Assembly: GCA_958414825.1 (NCBI GenBank) | Contig: CATYXQ010000004.1 | Coordinates: 1 to 64,000, forward strand | DNA length: 64,000 nt | Source of the DNA: an uncultured Eubacteriales bacterium | GTDB taxonomy: Bacteria; Bacillota; Clostridia; Oscillospirales; CAG-272 | Reading direction: 5' to 3' | Shown: piece after piece, positions 57,963 to 64,000 of the stretch | Numbering within the stretch: position 1 is the first letter of the stretch | How the letters are laid out: each line of letters starts with the position of its first letter | Made by a program: the position numbers and the translations under genes | Notes under the pieces: model-generated | Database searches by the model: none | What the model saw: only the letters and a program-made list of their open reading frames with translations | What the model was told of the DNA's origin: nothing

Positions 57963-58988
57963 ATGTACAATGTTATTGCGCGCGCCTATGAATTTATTTT
58001 GGATAACCATATTCACAAACTCCCCGTAGACCTTACAAAACTGTCGAAAGTATGCAAAGCTTGCCGCCTGCATTTGATTTCGTACAGTTTAGCGCACGAT
58101 ATGATTTGTACGCTCGGCTGGGAAAAGCATATGCAGTATGACGGTTTTACCGGGACAGCTGACGGAGACGTTTATATATTGTATCGGGACGCATTGCCTA
58201 TGGGACAAAAAATGCTGACGATTGCGCATGAAATCGGTCATAACGCTTTAGGGCATATGGATTACGGCGTCAATCAGCGCAATTTCAAGTGTTCGCCGCT
58301 GGAACAGGAAGCGGATCTGTTTGCGCTGTGCTTGCTGGCGCCGCCGTGTATATTGCAGGATTTCGGCGCGACCAGTATCCGGGATATTCAAATGCTTACA
58401 TATCTCGACGAAGAAAACGCAAAAACTGCGTTTGACGTCATGGGCGGTTATTTGGGAACCTGTTACGACAATAAAGTTGCGCGCTGTTTTCGGTCGCAAT
58501 CCAAATCCAAAAGTTGGAGCGGTATATACATGTGTATTATCGCCGCAAGCGTCGTTATCGCCGCGAGCTTAATGTTAGCCGTATATGCAGCCAGGACACA
58601 TTACGGCTACGGCGTGTTTACGCAGCCGGCGGAAACAATTGCCGGAGCGCAGCTTGCCGACGATGCATCGGCTTCGATTGACGTCCTCGTTTCTCTGCGC
58701 GCTCGTATGACGGACAAGCGGTTTGTTCAAACCAGCGCGCCGCAAACCGAAAAAGCGTCCGTGATAACGGACGCGCCGGATGAAAGGCCGGATGAAAGAA
58801 TGAAAAATCCCACGGCAGCAATAGAAACCGTTTTGTCCGGGCAGGGCGAGACAGTCTATGTTACACATGCGGGGGATAAATACCATAAAGCGGGATGCCG
58901 GTATATAAAGAACAAAGACGCCGCTGCATGGACAATATCAGACGCACAGAACAGCGGAAAGACGCCGTGCAGCGTGTGCTATAAATAA
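57963..58988 (+). CDS. ImmA/IrrE-type metallopeptidase with membrane helix and Cys/His C-terminus
   Basis: 341 residues. About 1-170: ImmA/IrrE domain with zinc motif IAHEIGHNALGHMDYG and third ligand in EQEADLFALCLLAPP. Residue ~195-215: one membrane helix (IYMCIIAASVVIAASLMLAV). Then a linker and C-terminal YHKAGCRYIK..GKTPCSVCYK, a Cys/His cluster like the Ada-type zinc motif seen at the end of nucleases and surface proteins. It likely cleaves repressor B to start induction. ATG 57963 follows AAAGGAGATTTGGCAGAA. Extra membrane and zinc parts are not in the textbook ImmA. Confidence 0.88.
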   Translation: MYNVIARAYEFILDNHIHKLPVDLTKLSKVCKACRLHLISYSLAHDMICTLGWEKHMQYDGFTGTADGDVYILYRDALPMGQKMLTIAHEIGHNALGHMDYGVNQRNFKCSPLEQEADLFALCLLAPPCILQDFGATSIRDIQMLTYLDEENAKTAFDVMGGYLGTCYDNKVARCFRSQSKSKSWSGIYMCIIAASVVIAASLMLAVYAARTHYGYGVFTQPAETIAGAQLADDASASIDVLVSLRARMTDKRFVQTSAPQTEKASVITDAPDERPDERMKNPTAAIETVLSGQGETVYVTHAGDKYHKAGCRYIKNKDAAAWTISDAQNSGKTPCSVCYK

Positions 58989-59010
58989 AGAGGGCATACG
59001 CCCTCTTCTT
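58988..59010. terminator. Bidirectional terminator between immA-like and yoeB genes (hairpin copy 1)
   Basis: AGAGGGCATACGCCCTCTTCTT; same hairpin as copy 2 at 59635-59652. Confidence 0.8.
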
Positions 59011-59015
59011 ATGAA

Positions 59016-59276
59016 TTAATCCTCATAGTGTCCCATGCAAGATGCGATCAACAAATTCCCGTTTGCGTCAATATCGTACACGAGTCTGTTTTTTTCATCG
59101 ATACGCCGACTCCATCCTTTACGATATTTTAAAGCTTCCGGCTTGCCGATCCCGCTATTTACGCCATTGCGCTCGATGTCTTTGATTAAATCGTTGAGCT
59201 TTTTCAGCGTTTTGCGATCCTGTGTCTGCCAATACAAATATTCGTCCCATGCTCGATCCGACCAGAGCTTATTCAT
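59016..59276 (-). CDS. yoeB: YoeB/Txe-family ribosome-dependent mRNA endonuclease toxin
   Basis: 86 residues. WSDRAWDEYLYWQTQDRKTLKKLNDLIKDIERN and the catalytic end NRLVYDIDANGNLLIASCMGHYED with conserved Arg, His and Tyr. YoeB enters the ribosomal A site and cuts mRNA. Its start overlaps the antitoxin gene by 8 bases, usual for this pair. Confidence 0.92.
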   Translation of the reverse strand: MNKLWSDRAWDEYLYWQTQDRKTLKKLNDLIKDIERNGVNSGIGKPEALKYRKGWSRRIDEKNRLVYDIDANGNLLIASCMGHYED

Positions 59277-59526
59277 CGTCGCTAACCTCGATTAGATCGT
59301 GCTGCACCCCGTTTCCTGCGTGCAGCTGTGCAAATGAGCGGTCTAATTTACTTAAATACTCCGCATTCCGCATCGCTTTCTGCATAGCGTTCCACTCTTC
59401 TAAACTGATAATAACTACATTTTTTTCCCCTTTGCGTGTGACGATTACCGTTTCTTTATCATCCGTTACTTTATCGCAGTAAGATTTAAGATTGTCCCGA
59501 ATGGTAGAATAATTTACAGCCAGCAT
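59269..59526 (-). CDS. yefM: YefM/Phd-family antitoxin
   Basis: 85 residues. LAVNYSTIRDNLKSYCDKVTDDKETVIVTRKGEKNVVIISLEEWNAMQ (motif VIVTRKGEKNVVIIS) is the Phd/YefM DNA-binding fold; the acidic C-terminus wraps the toxin. GAAAGGAGTTTAAAA precedes ATG 59526. Represses its own promoter, probably with YoeB. Confidence 0.9.
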   Translation of the reverse strand: MLAVNYSTIRDNLKSYCDKVTDDKETVIVTRKGEKNVVIISLEEWNAMQKAMRNAEYLSKLDRSFAQLHAGNGVQHDLIEVSDDE

Positions 59527-59550
59527 ATTTTTAAACTCCTTTCGCAATAT

Positions 59551-59590
59551 TAGTACAACTTATTGTACAATATCATTATATGTTTGTCAA
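59551..59590 (-). promoter_or_regulatory. yefM-yoeB promoter with TGTACA operators
   Basis: TTGACA (59585-59590), 17 bases, TACAAT (59562-59567). TTGTACAA (59563) and TAGTACAA (59551) are palindromic boxes with the TGTACA-type core known for YefM operators. Confidence 0.82.
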
Positions 59591-59634
59591 TATATTTTTA
59601 CTATATCAATAAGATTTTATTTTGTACTAAAAGA

Positions 59635-59652
59635 AGAGGGCATACGCCCTCT
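59635..59652. repeat. Hairpin copy 2 flanking the toxin-antitoxin module
   Basis: AGAGGGCATACGCCCTCT, identical over 18 bases to 58989-59006. The toxin-antitoxin genes lie exactly between the two copies. Confidence 0.85.
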
Positions 59653-59722
59653 CCTTGATTAACTTCCCGCGCGGAGGCGCGGATCGAAACGATAAATCTT
59701 GAAAGGGAAAGGAGGCGTAAAA

Positions 59723-60862
59723 GTGCCGATTTATAAATCGAAACGAAAAAAAGACGGCAGGCAGGGCTACCGTGTTTGTGTGAATTACACGGATAAAAAC
59801 GGCACGAAGCGGCGTATAGAGCGCGCGGTCTACGGCGCTTCCGAAGCAAAGCAGGTCGAAAAGGAGCTTTTAGCCGAGTATAGCGGAGGCGCCGCCGGAG
59901 CTTTTGCAAGAATGACGGTCAGCGATCTTTTTACAGAGTATATGAACGCAAAGAAATATGAAATCCGCGCATCTTCATACGATAAGAGCCGCCGCATTTT
60001 GGAGGGAACGGTTCTGCCGCTGCTCGGCGGCGTTCGCATTGACCGCCTGAACGCTCCAACCTTGCAGAAATGGAAAAACAGCATTGCGGAAAAGGGAATT
60101 GCCGTTTCGACACAAAAGGCAGTATACAGCGAGCTTCGCGCGATGCTCAATTACGGCGTGCGCATGGAATATTTTTCGAGGAATCCTCTAACAGCAGTCG
60201 GGAATTTCAAGGAAAAGGATTTCACTCCGCCAAAGGATAAGCTGCATTACTACACCCCAGAGCAGTTTGAGCGGTATATTGCCGCCGCGCGCGCAGCGGC
60301 GGAAGAAATGAATACCATGATTGCGTGGGGCAATTATGTTTTCTTTGCCATTGCCTATTGCACCGGACTCCGCAAGGGCGAAATCAACGCGCTGAAATGG
60401 TCGGATATAGACGGGGAGACGCTGCACGTGCGCCGGTCGGTAACGCAAAAGGTAAAGGGCGAGGCTATTGTCGAAACGATGCCAAAGAATAAGACCTCGT
60501 ACAGAGACCTTAAAATGTCCGCTTCGCTGATTCGAATATTGGGCGAGCACTTGAGCAGACAAAAGCGGAACGGCGGCTGGAGCGAGGAATTTCGCGTTTG
60601 CGGCGGTGAAAAATGTCTCAGCGATACCGGCATAGAGAATGCGAACCGCAAATTTGCCGACGCGGCGGGACTGCCGCACATCCGCATACATGATTTTCGC
60701 CATAGCCATGCGAGCTTGCTTGCCAACGAGGGAATCAACATACAGGAAATTGCCCGGCGGCTCGGACATTCCAAAATTGAGCAGACCTGGAATACATACG
60801 CGCACCTTTATCCGAGAGAAGAGGAGCGCGCCGTATCCGTCATCAATACAATATCTCTTTGA
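59723..60862 (+). CDS. int: Prophage tyrosine integrase
   Basis: 379 residues. N-terminal arm-binding domain (YKSKRKKDGRQGYRVCVNYTDKNG), core-binding SAM-like domain (TVSDLFTEYMNAKKYEIRASSYDKS), catalytic domain with Arg in TGLRKGEINALKW, Lys in the beta-hairpin, HDFRHSHASLLA (His-x-x-Arg), LGHSKIEQTWNTYAHLY (His and nucleophile Tyr). GTG 59723 with AAAGGAGGCGTAAAA is the start. Gene reads towards attR, 460 bases away. Recombines attP with the ssrA 3' end. Confidence 0.93.
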   Translation: MPIYKSKRKKDGRQGYRVCVNYTDKNGTKRRIERAVYGASEAKQVEKELLAEYSGGAAGAFARMTVSDLFTEYMNAKKYEIRASSYDKSRRILEGTVLPLLGGVRIDRLNAPTLQKWKNSIAEKGIAVSTQKAVYSELRAMLNYGVRMEYFSRNPLTAVGNFKEKDFTPPKDKLHYYTPEQFERYIAAARAAAEEMNTMIAWGNYVFFAIAYCTGLRKGEINALKWSDIDGETLHVRRSVTQKVKGEAIVETMPKNKTSYRDLKMSASLIRILGEHLSRQKRNGGWSEEFRVCGGEKCLSDTGIENANRKFADAAGLPHIRIHDFRHSHASLLANEGINIQEIARRLGHSKIEQTWNTYAHLYPREEERAVSVINTISL

Positions 60863-61256
60863 CACGCCTCATAAGCGAAAGCAGGGAATTTACAGCACAT
60901 TGGATAACAGAAAGCAAAATGTCGCCGTCTCTAAGGCGTGGGTTTTTGCTTGCTTTTTTCAGCGGGCGCTGTAATCTGCCGCTGAAACATTACATAACGG
61001 GGCGAAATCCTTTATTGAAAGAAACAGACGCGCCGAAAAAGCGAATGGCGTCAGCGGAGAATCGGGAGTGCGTCCTGCCGTCTCCTGAATCTTCTGAAAA
61101 AGAGCGGGGGCGCTTCTGTTTTCCTAAAAACGCCGAGTGCCTAAACGGGCGTGTTCATATTTTTTGAAAATTTATACTTGACATTTTTACAAAAAGGTGT
61201 AAAATAAAAGAGCATTCCAAATCGCTCGACAATTTAATAATAAAGAAAGCCGCCAA
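60863..61256. other. Integrase-attR spacer, no gene recognised
   Basis: About 390 bases with a GC-rich hairpin (AGCG-GGG-CGCT type near 61105, with TTTT after) that could end the integrase transcript. A 102-codon open frame exists but overlaps the integrase stop, lacks a site and has no family. A promoter (61178) is listed separately. Confidence 0.5.
61178..61205 (+). promoter_or_regulatory. Orphan promoter reading towards ssrA
   Basis: TTGACA, 16 bases, TAAAAT. Nothing codes downstream on this strand; a transcript would cross attR antisense to tmRNA unless stopped at the hairpin 61291-61318. Confidence 0.55.
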
Positions 61257-61269
61257 AAAGCGTGGATTA
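61257..61269 (+). repeat. Candidate integrase arm-type site near attR
   Basis: AAAGCGTGGATTA, related to the two sites near attL (AAAGTGTTGATTT, AAAGTGTGGATTT). Confidence 0.4.
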
Positions 61270-61285
61270 AATGTGGGTTGAAAGT

Positions 61286-61318
61286 AAAAAGGCTTGTAAA
61301 TACAAGGATTTACAAGCC
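61286..61318 (-). terminator. Phage-supplied ssrA terminator
   Basis: Perfect 11 bp stem GGCTTGTAAAT / ATTTACAAGCC with a 6-base loop, then TTTTTACTTTC on the minus strand, one base after the attR core. It would replace the host terminator left at attL. Confidence 0.8.
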
Positions 61319-61319
61319 A

Positions 61320-61339
61320 ATGGTGGAGGCGGGGAGAAT
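61320..61339. repeat. attR core
   Basis: Identical 20 bp to attL; it lies within the ssrA acceptor stem/T-arm 3' strand and restores the CCA end. Confidence 0.92.
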
Positions 61340-61687
61340 CGAACTCCCGTCCGAAAACCTTTTAATACAACTTTCTCCGGGTGCAGAACACCTTTTTTAA
61401 TTCCCGCATCTGTTTCCGGTGTACGGGAAAGCAGATTTGGTAGCTTTTTTGTTTATGACCGCTTCAAAAGCGAACAGGCGGTGCACATTTACCACTAAGT
61501 GACGCTCTATCCAAAGCCGTGGTACTCAATGGAAGAACGGGCCGCAAAAAGCGGCGGCACAGCTTACGCTGCCTGAGCTACGAGATTATCGTTAGCGTTT
61601 AATTTTAAGGTGGGACTTTTTCAGAGGATTCCCAGCCTCTACCCGCTTATCGTATCTTAAAATCCCCGTCGAAACCTTTACGCCCCC
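61321..61687 (-). ncRNA. ssrA: Transfer-messenger RNA (tmRNA)
   Basis: About 367 nt. 5' acceptor strand GGGGGCG pairs with 3' CGCCTCC before A-CCA; the T-arm is GGGAG-TTCGATT-CTCCC. The tag open frame reads ANDNLVAQAA then TAA, a typical hydrophobic proteolysis tag (the resume codon is most likely GCT). It rescues stalled ribosomes with SmpB. Only 36 bases separate it from the smpB stop, so it is probably made from the smpB transcript or a promoter within that gene. The 3' end is the phage attachment site. Confidence 0.95.
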
Positions 61688-61723
61688 ATGTTATTTATAG
61701 TTGCCTTGAAACGGATGCGACAC

Positions 61724-62185
61724 TTACCGTACGCTTTTCATAGCGCGGTCAATATCGCGTGCAGATTGTCGTTTGGCATCGGATTCACGTTTATCGTAAA
61801 GCTTTTTGCCCTGGCATAGCCCGATCTCTACTTTGACATGTGACCCGCTGAAGTACATGGAAAGCGGTACTAATGTCAATCCATCTTCTTTGATTTTGCT
61901 GAACAATCGAATGATTTCGCGTTTGTGCATCAGTAGCTTTTTGTCTCGGAGCGGATCTCGGTTAAATATATTGCCCTTTTCATAGGGACTGATATGAATG
62001 CCGCGTGCGAACATTTCGCCGTTTTTAATTTCGCAATAGGCGTCTTTTAAATTAACTGAGCCGAGCCGTACAGATTTGACTTCCGTGCCATACAGCGCGA
62101 TTCCGGCTTCATATTTATCCAATATGAAGTAGTCGTGATACGCTTTTTTATTTTGCGCAATCATCTTGTTTCCGGTTTTTGCCAT
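61724..62185 (-). CDS. smpB: SsrA-binding protein SmpB
   Basis: 153 residues, family length. IAQNKKAYHDYFILDKYEAGIALYGTEVKSVRLGSVNLKDAYC (motif GTEVKSVR) and HKREIIRLFSKIKEDGLTLVPLSMYF; basic C-terminal tail (KKLYDKRESDAKRQSARDIDRAMK) that enters the decoding centre. Binds the tRNA-like part of tmRNA. ATG 62185 follows GGAGGAGACAACG. Confidence 0.95.
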   Translation of the reverse strand: MAKTGNKMIAQNKKAYHDYFILDKYEAGIALYGTEVKSVRLGSVNLKDAYCEIKNGEMFARGIHISPYEKGNIFNRDPLRDKKLLMHKREIIRLFSKIKEDGLTLVPLSMYFSGSHVKVEIGLCQGKKLYDKRESDAKRQSARDIDRAMKSVR

Positions 62186-62216
62186 CGTTGTCTCCTCCGT
62201 TTGCAGTCGCAGAAAT

Positions 62217-62245
62217 ATTATACATGTTCGCTGAACAAAAAGCAA
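62217..62245 (-). promoter_or_regulatory. smpB promoter
   Basis: TTGCTT, 17 bases, TATAAT, about 30 bases before the ATG. Confidence 0.6.
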
Positions 62246-62289
62246 TAGAAAAAGTAGCGTGTAATCAAATTGTAATCTTTTAAAATGTA

Positions 62290-62319
62290 TTTACAAAACT
62301 GTTGAAACTGTGTTATAAT
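62290..62319 (+). promoter_or_regulatory. rimM promoter
   Basis: TTTACA, 18 bases, TATAAT. rimM is here not preceded by rpsP, so it needs its own promoter. Confidence 0.6.
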
Positions 62320-62450
62320 AGCAACGCTGACAGAATTTATACACGGACCGCTTTGTTTGGCTTTTAAAATATATGCAGAAAAACTGCGATATGGCTTTAG
62401 ATAATAAAATAGGCAAAAGAGAAAATGTTTATACTCGAAGGACAAAAATA

Positions 62451-62954
62451 ATGAAGAAATTTCTGGAATGCGGAAAAATTGTGAATACGCACGGAATTAA
62501 CGGCGCGTTGCTGATTGAATCTTGGTGTGATTCGCCGCAGATATTGGCATCGTTGCCCATGGTTTATGTATTGGAAAACGACAGCTATATTCCCATGCAA
62601 ATGCAGCAGGCATCGCCGTATAAAGATAGGGTGCTTGCAAAATTTTCCGGAATTTCTTCGCCTGAGGCGGCATCGGCACTGAAAAATACAGTGATTTATG
62701 CGAATCGGGATGATATTCATCTTGAGGCAGGCGATTATTTTATACAGGATTTGATCGGTTTGCCGGTATTTGACGAGACCGGAGGCGTTCGGTACGGAAT
62801 TCTCCATGATGTAGTTTCCTATGGCGCTTCGGATTTATATGAGGTGGATACCGGAAAAAGCAAGGTCTTGGTGCCTGCTGTACCCGAATTCATAAAAAAG
62901 ACAGATCCGGCTTGCGGAATTTATATACAGGCAATAGAGGGTATGTTTGAATGA
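62451..62954 (+). CDS. rimM: 16S rRNA processing protein RimM
   Basis: 167 residues. N-terminal barrel (FLECGKIVNTHGINGALLIESW..), with the family motif GKIVNTHGINGALL, and the PRC-barrel part with YFIQDLIGLPVFDETGG..GILHDVVSYGASDLYEVD..LVPAVPEFIKKTD. It binds S19 and helps mature the 30S head. AAGGACAAAAATA before ATG 62451. Overlaps trmD. Confidence 0.93.
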   Translation: MKKFLECGKIVNTHGINGALLIESWCDSPQILASLPMVYVLENDSYIPMQMQQASPYKDRVLAKFSGISSPEAASALKNTVIYANRDDIHLEAGDYFIQDLIGLPVFDETGGVRYGILHDVVSYGASDLYEVDTGKSKVLVPAVPEFIKKTDPACGIYIQAIEGMFE

Positions 62955-63661
62955 TGCGTTTTGATATTCTGACGCTGTTTCCCGATCTTGTAACAACAAT
63001 TTTGGCGTCCAGCATACTCGGACGGGCGCAAGACAGCGGCGCAATCAAAGTATACGCACATAATATACGGGATTATTCACAGGACAAGCATCACCGCGTA
63101 GATGATACGCCATACGGCGGAGGCAAGGGAATGCTGATGGCGGCACCGCCGATCTATCAGTGTATAGAGGCGGTTAAAGCCATGCAGAGCTATGACAATA
63201 TACGACGGAGAATTGTTTATTTGTCGCCTTGCGGGGAAGTGTTTAATCAGCGGAAAGCCGAGGCACTTGCGGCGTATGATAATTTGATTCTTCTGTGCGG
63301 TCATTATGAGGGCGTGGATGCGCGCGTACTCGAACTTTGTGTAGATGAGGAAATTTCGATCGGGAATTTTGTGCTGACCGGCGGCGAACTGCCCGCCTGT
63401 ATCGTTGCGGATGCGGTGGCGAGACTTGTGCCCGGCGTATTGGCGTCGCCGGAATGCTTTGAGAAAGAAAGTTTTTCGGGCGGGTTGCTTGAATATCCCC
63501 AATATACGCGCCCTTACGAGTTTATGGGTAAAACCGTGCCGGAAATTTTGATTTCGGGACATCATGAAAATATTGAAAAATGGCGTCTGGCACAGTCTGT
63601 GGAGATTACCAAAAAAAAACGCCCGGATCTTTATTCGGTGTGGGAGAAAGGTGAGCAATGA
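62951..63661 (+). CDS. trmD: tRNA (guanine37-N1)-methyltransferase TrmD
   Basis: 236 residues, SPOUT knot enzyme. FDILTLFPDLV start, DTPYGGGKGMLM, the knot YLSPCGEVFNQRKAEAL, LLCGHYEGVDARVLE, EISIGNFVLTGGELPACIV, and the C-terminal VPEILISGHHENIEKWRL. It methylates G37 and prevents +1 frameshifts. Start ATG at 62951 or 62954 (tandem ATG), overlapping the rimM stop. Confidence 0.95.
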   Translation: MMRFDILTLFPDLVTTILASSILGRAQDSGAIKVYAHNIRDYSQDKHHRVDDTPYGGGKGMLMAAPPIYQCIEAVKAMQSYDNIRRRIVYLSPCGEVFNQRKAEALAAYDNLILLCGHYEGVDARVLELCVDEEISIGNFVLTGGELPACIVADAVARLVPGVLASPECFEKESFSGGLLEYPQYTRPYEFMGKTVPEILISGHHENIEKWRLAQSVEITKKKRPDLYSVWEKGEQ

Positions 63662-64000
63662 AAACAGGATTTGGACAATGGTTTCGCGAACTTGTATCGG
63701 GCAGTGCGATTTGTCGGACTTTTGACCGGATCGGCAGTTTTTTGTACCGTAAGCTCGGCAGAGGACTTTACAGCTTTTTGTTCGGTTCGTATGACGATAT
63801 TTGCGAAGTGTTTGATACCAGTGCATTTTCCAGCGCGGTATGCGGTCGGCGCAGCCGTATACGGCATTATTTGGCGTCCAGCATGGAGGACAGTGTATAT
63901 GTCACGGCGATTGCATCCATGATGCGGTATCTCAGCCGCCTTTCGCTTCGTGTGATCGGTGTGTTTTTACTTTCCTCCGGTTTTTATTCTTTGCTGGCAC
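63658..64000 (+). CDS. Membrane protein, N-terminal part (cut by window end)
   Basis: Starts KTGFGQWFRELVSGSAICRT, overlapping the trmD stop (ATGA) with GAAAGGTGAGCA upstream. Visible 114 codons: a soluble segment (FDRIGSFLYRKLGRGLYSFLFGSY..) and then the first hydrophobic helix (LRVIGVFLLSSGFYSLLA). Probably a polytopic protein; O-antigen ligase-like proteins occur in this position in some Clostridia, but the part seen does not decide it. Confidence 0.6.
   Translation, partial: MKTGFGQWFRELVSGSAICRTFDRIGSFLYRKLGRGLYSFLFGSYDDICEVFDTSAFSSAVCGRRSRIRHYLASSMEDSVYVTAIASMMRYLSRLSLRVIGVFLLSSGFYSLLA

Larger units (their letters stand above)
24915..61339. mobile_element. Siphovirus-type prophage integrated in ssrA
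   Basis: About 36.4 kb between 20 bp att repeats. It has a full set of modules: integrase, immunity, recombination/replication, packaging, head, tail and lysis. The head-tail set (Gp20-like scaffold, three minor-capsid connectors, Gp15-like chaperone) is like that of the Listeria A118 group. Only the methylase gene is visibly broken, so the phage may be inducible. Nearly all lytic genes are on the minus strand; integrase, repressors, ImmA, one DUF6514 gene and one cargo operon are on the plus strand. Confidence 0.95.

Noticed and set aside
60859..61167. 102-codon plus-strand open frame after the integrase
   Set aside because: Overlaps the integrase stop, no ribosome site, Ser/Pro/Arg-rich shadow-like composition.

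Overview
The window looks like a chromosome segment of a gut-type Clostridia/Firmicutes bacterium (my inference). The grounds are strong AGGAGG ribosome-binding sites throughout, TTGACA/TATAAT promoters with 16-18 bp spacers, S-layer-homology (SLH) surface proteins, an ECF-type vitamin transporter, and Firmicutes-style housekeeping genes (mnmA, rodA, htpG, smpB-ssrA, rimM-trmD). TGA is used as an ordinary stop many times, so the code is standard.

Region 1 (1-4,080): a small cupin gene, a decaying patch (3' remnant of an rlmD/rumA-like rRNA methyltransferase; an M24 peptidase-like gene with a TGA at codon 11), a GNAT acetyltransferase, a Nudix hydrolase and mnmA.

Region 2 (4,180-16,770, minus strand) is the most interesting chromosomal system. 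A cobalamin-riboswitch-like leader with an intrinsic terminator precedes a ~2,005-residue secreted SLH protein that carries two transcobalamin-like (DUF4430) domains. Next come a secreted prenyltransferase-fold alpha/alpha-barrel protein with SLH repeats, a membrane-anchored DUF4430 protein, EcfT, a fused double ATPase EcfA1A2, and an S component. The two folds are those of animal intrinsic factor/transcobalamin, here on separate wall-anchored proteins in front of an ECF importer. I infer a Gram-positive surface system for capturing and importing corrinoids. The ATPase-S component polypeptide is interrupted by one in-frame TGA.

Region 3 (16,800-24,890): hemolysin III/PAQR-like protein, RodA, a DUF6514-like protein, HtpG coupled to a prephenate-dehydratase-like protein, a TSCPD protein and a phosphoglucomutase/phosphomannomutase.

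Region 4 (24,915-61,339): a complete-looking ~36.4 kb siphovirus-type prophage in the 3' end of ssrA (tmRNA), bounded by 20 bp direct repeats. Reading from the right end: tyrosine integrase, YefM/YoeB toxin-antitoxin, ImmA-like peptidase and two Xre repressors, two strong operator-covered minus-strand promoters, hydrophobic micropeptides, recombination genes (YqaJ exonuclease, RecT, SSB), a frameshifted DNA methylase, TerS/TerL, portal, a MuF-like head protein ending in a zincin domain, scaffold, capsid, connectors, tail tube, chaperones, a cargo (moron) island, tape measure, tail tip and fibres, then lysis genes (small membrane protein, M23 endolysin, papain-like protease, holin). Almost all lytic genes read leftward.

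Region 5 (61,320-64,000): ssrA and smpB (minus), rimM-trmD (plus), and the start of a membrane-protein gene cut by the window edge. All family names rest on reading motifs by eye; no database search was run.
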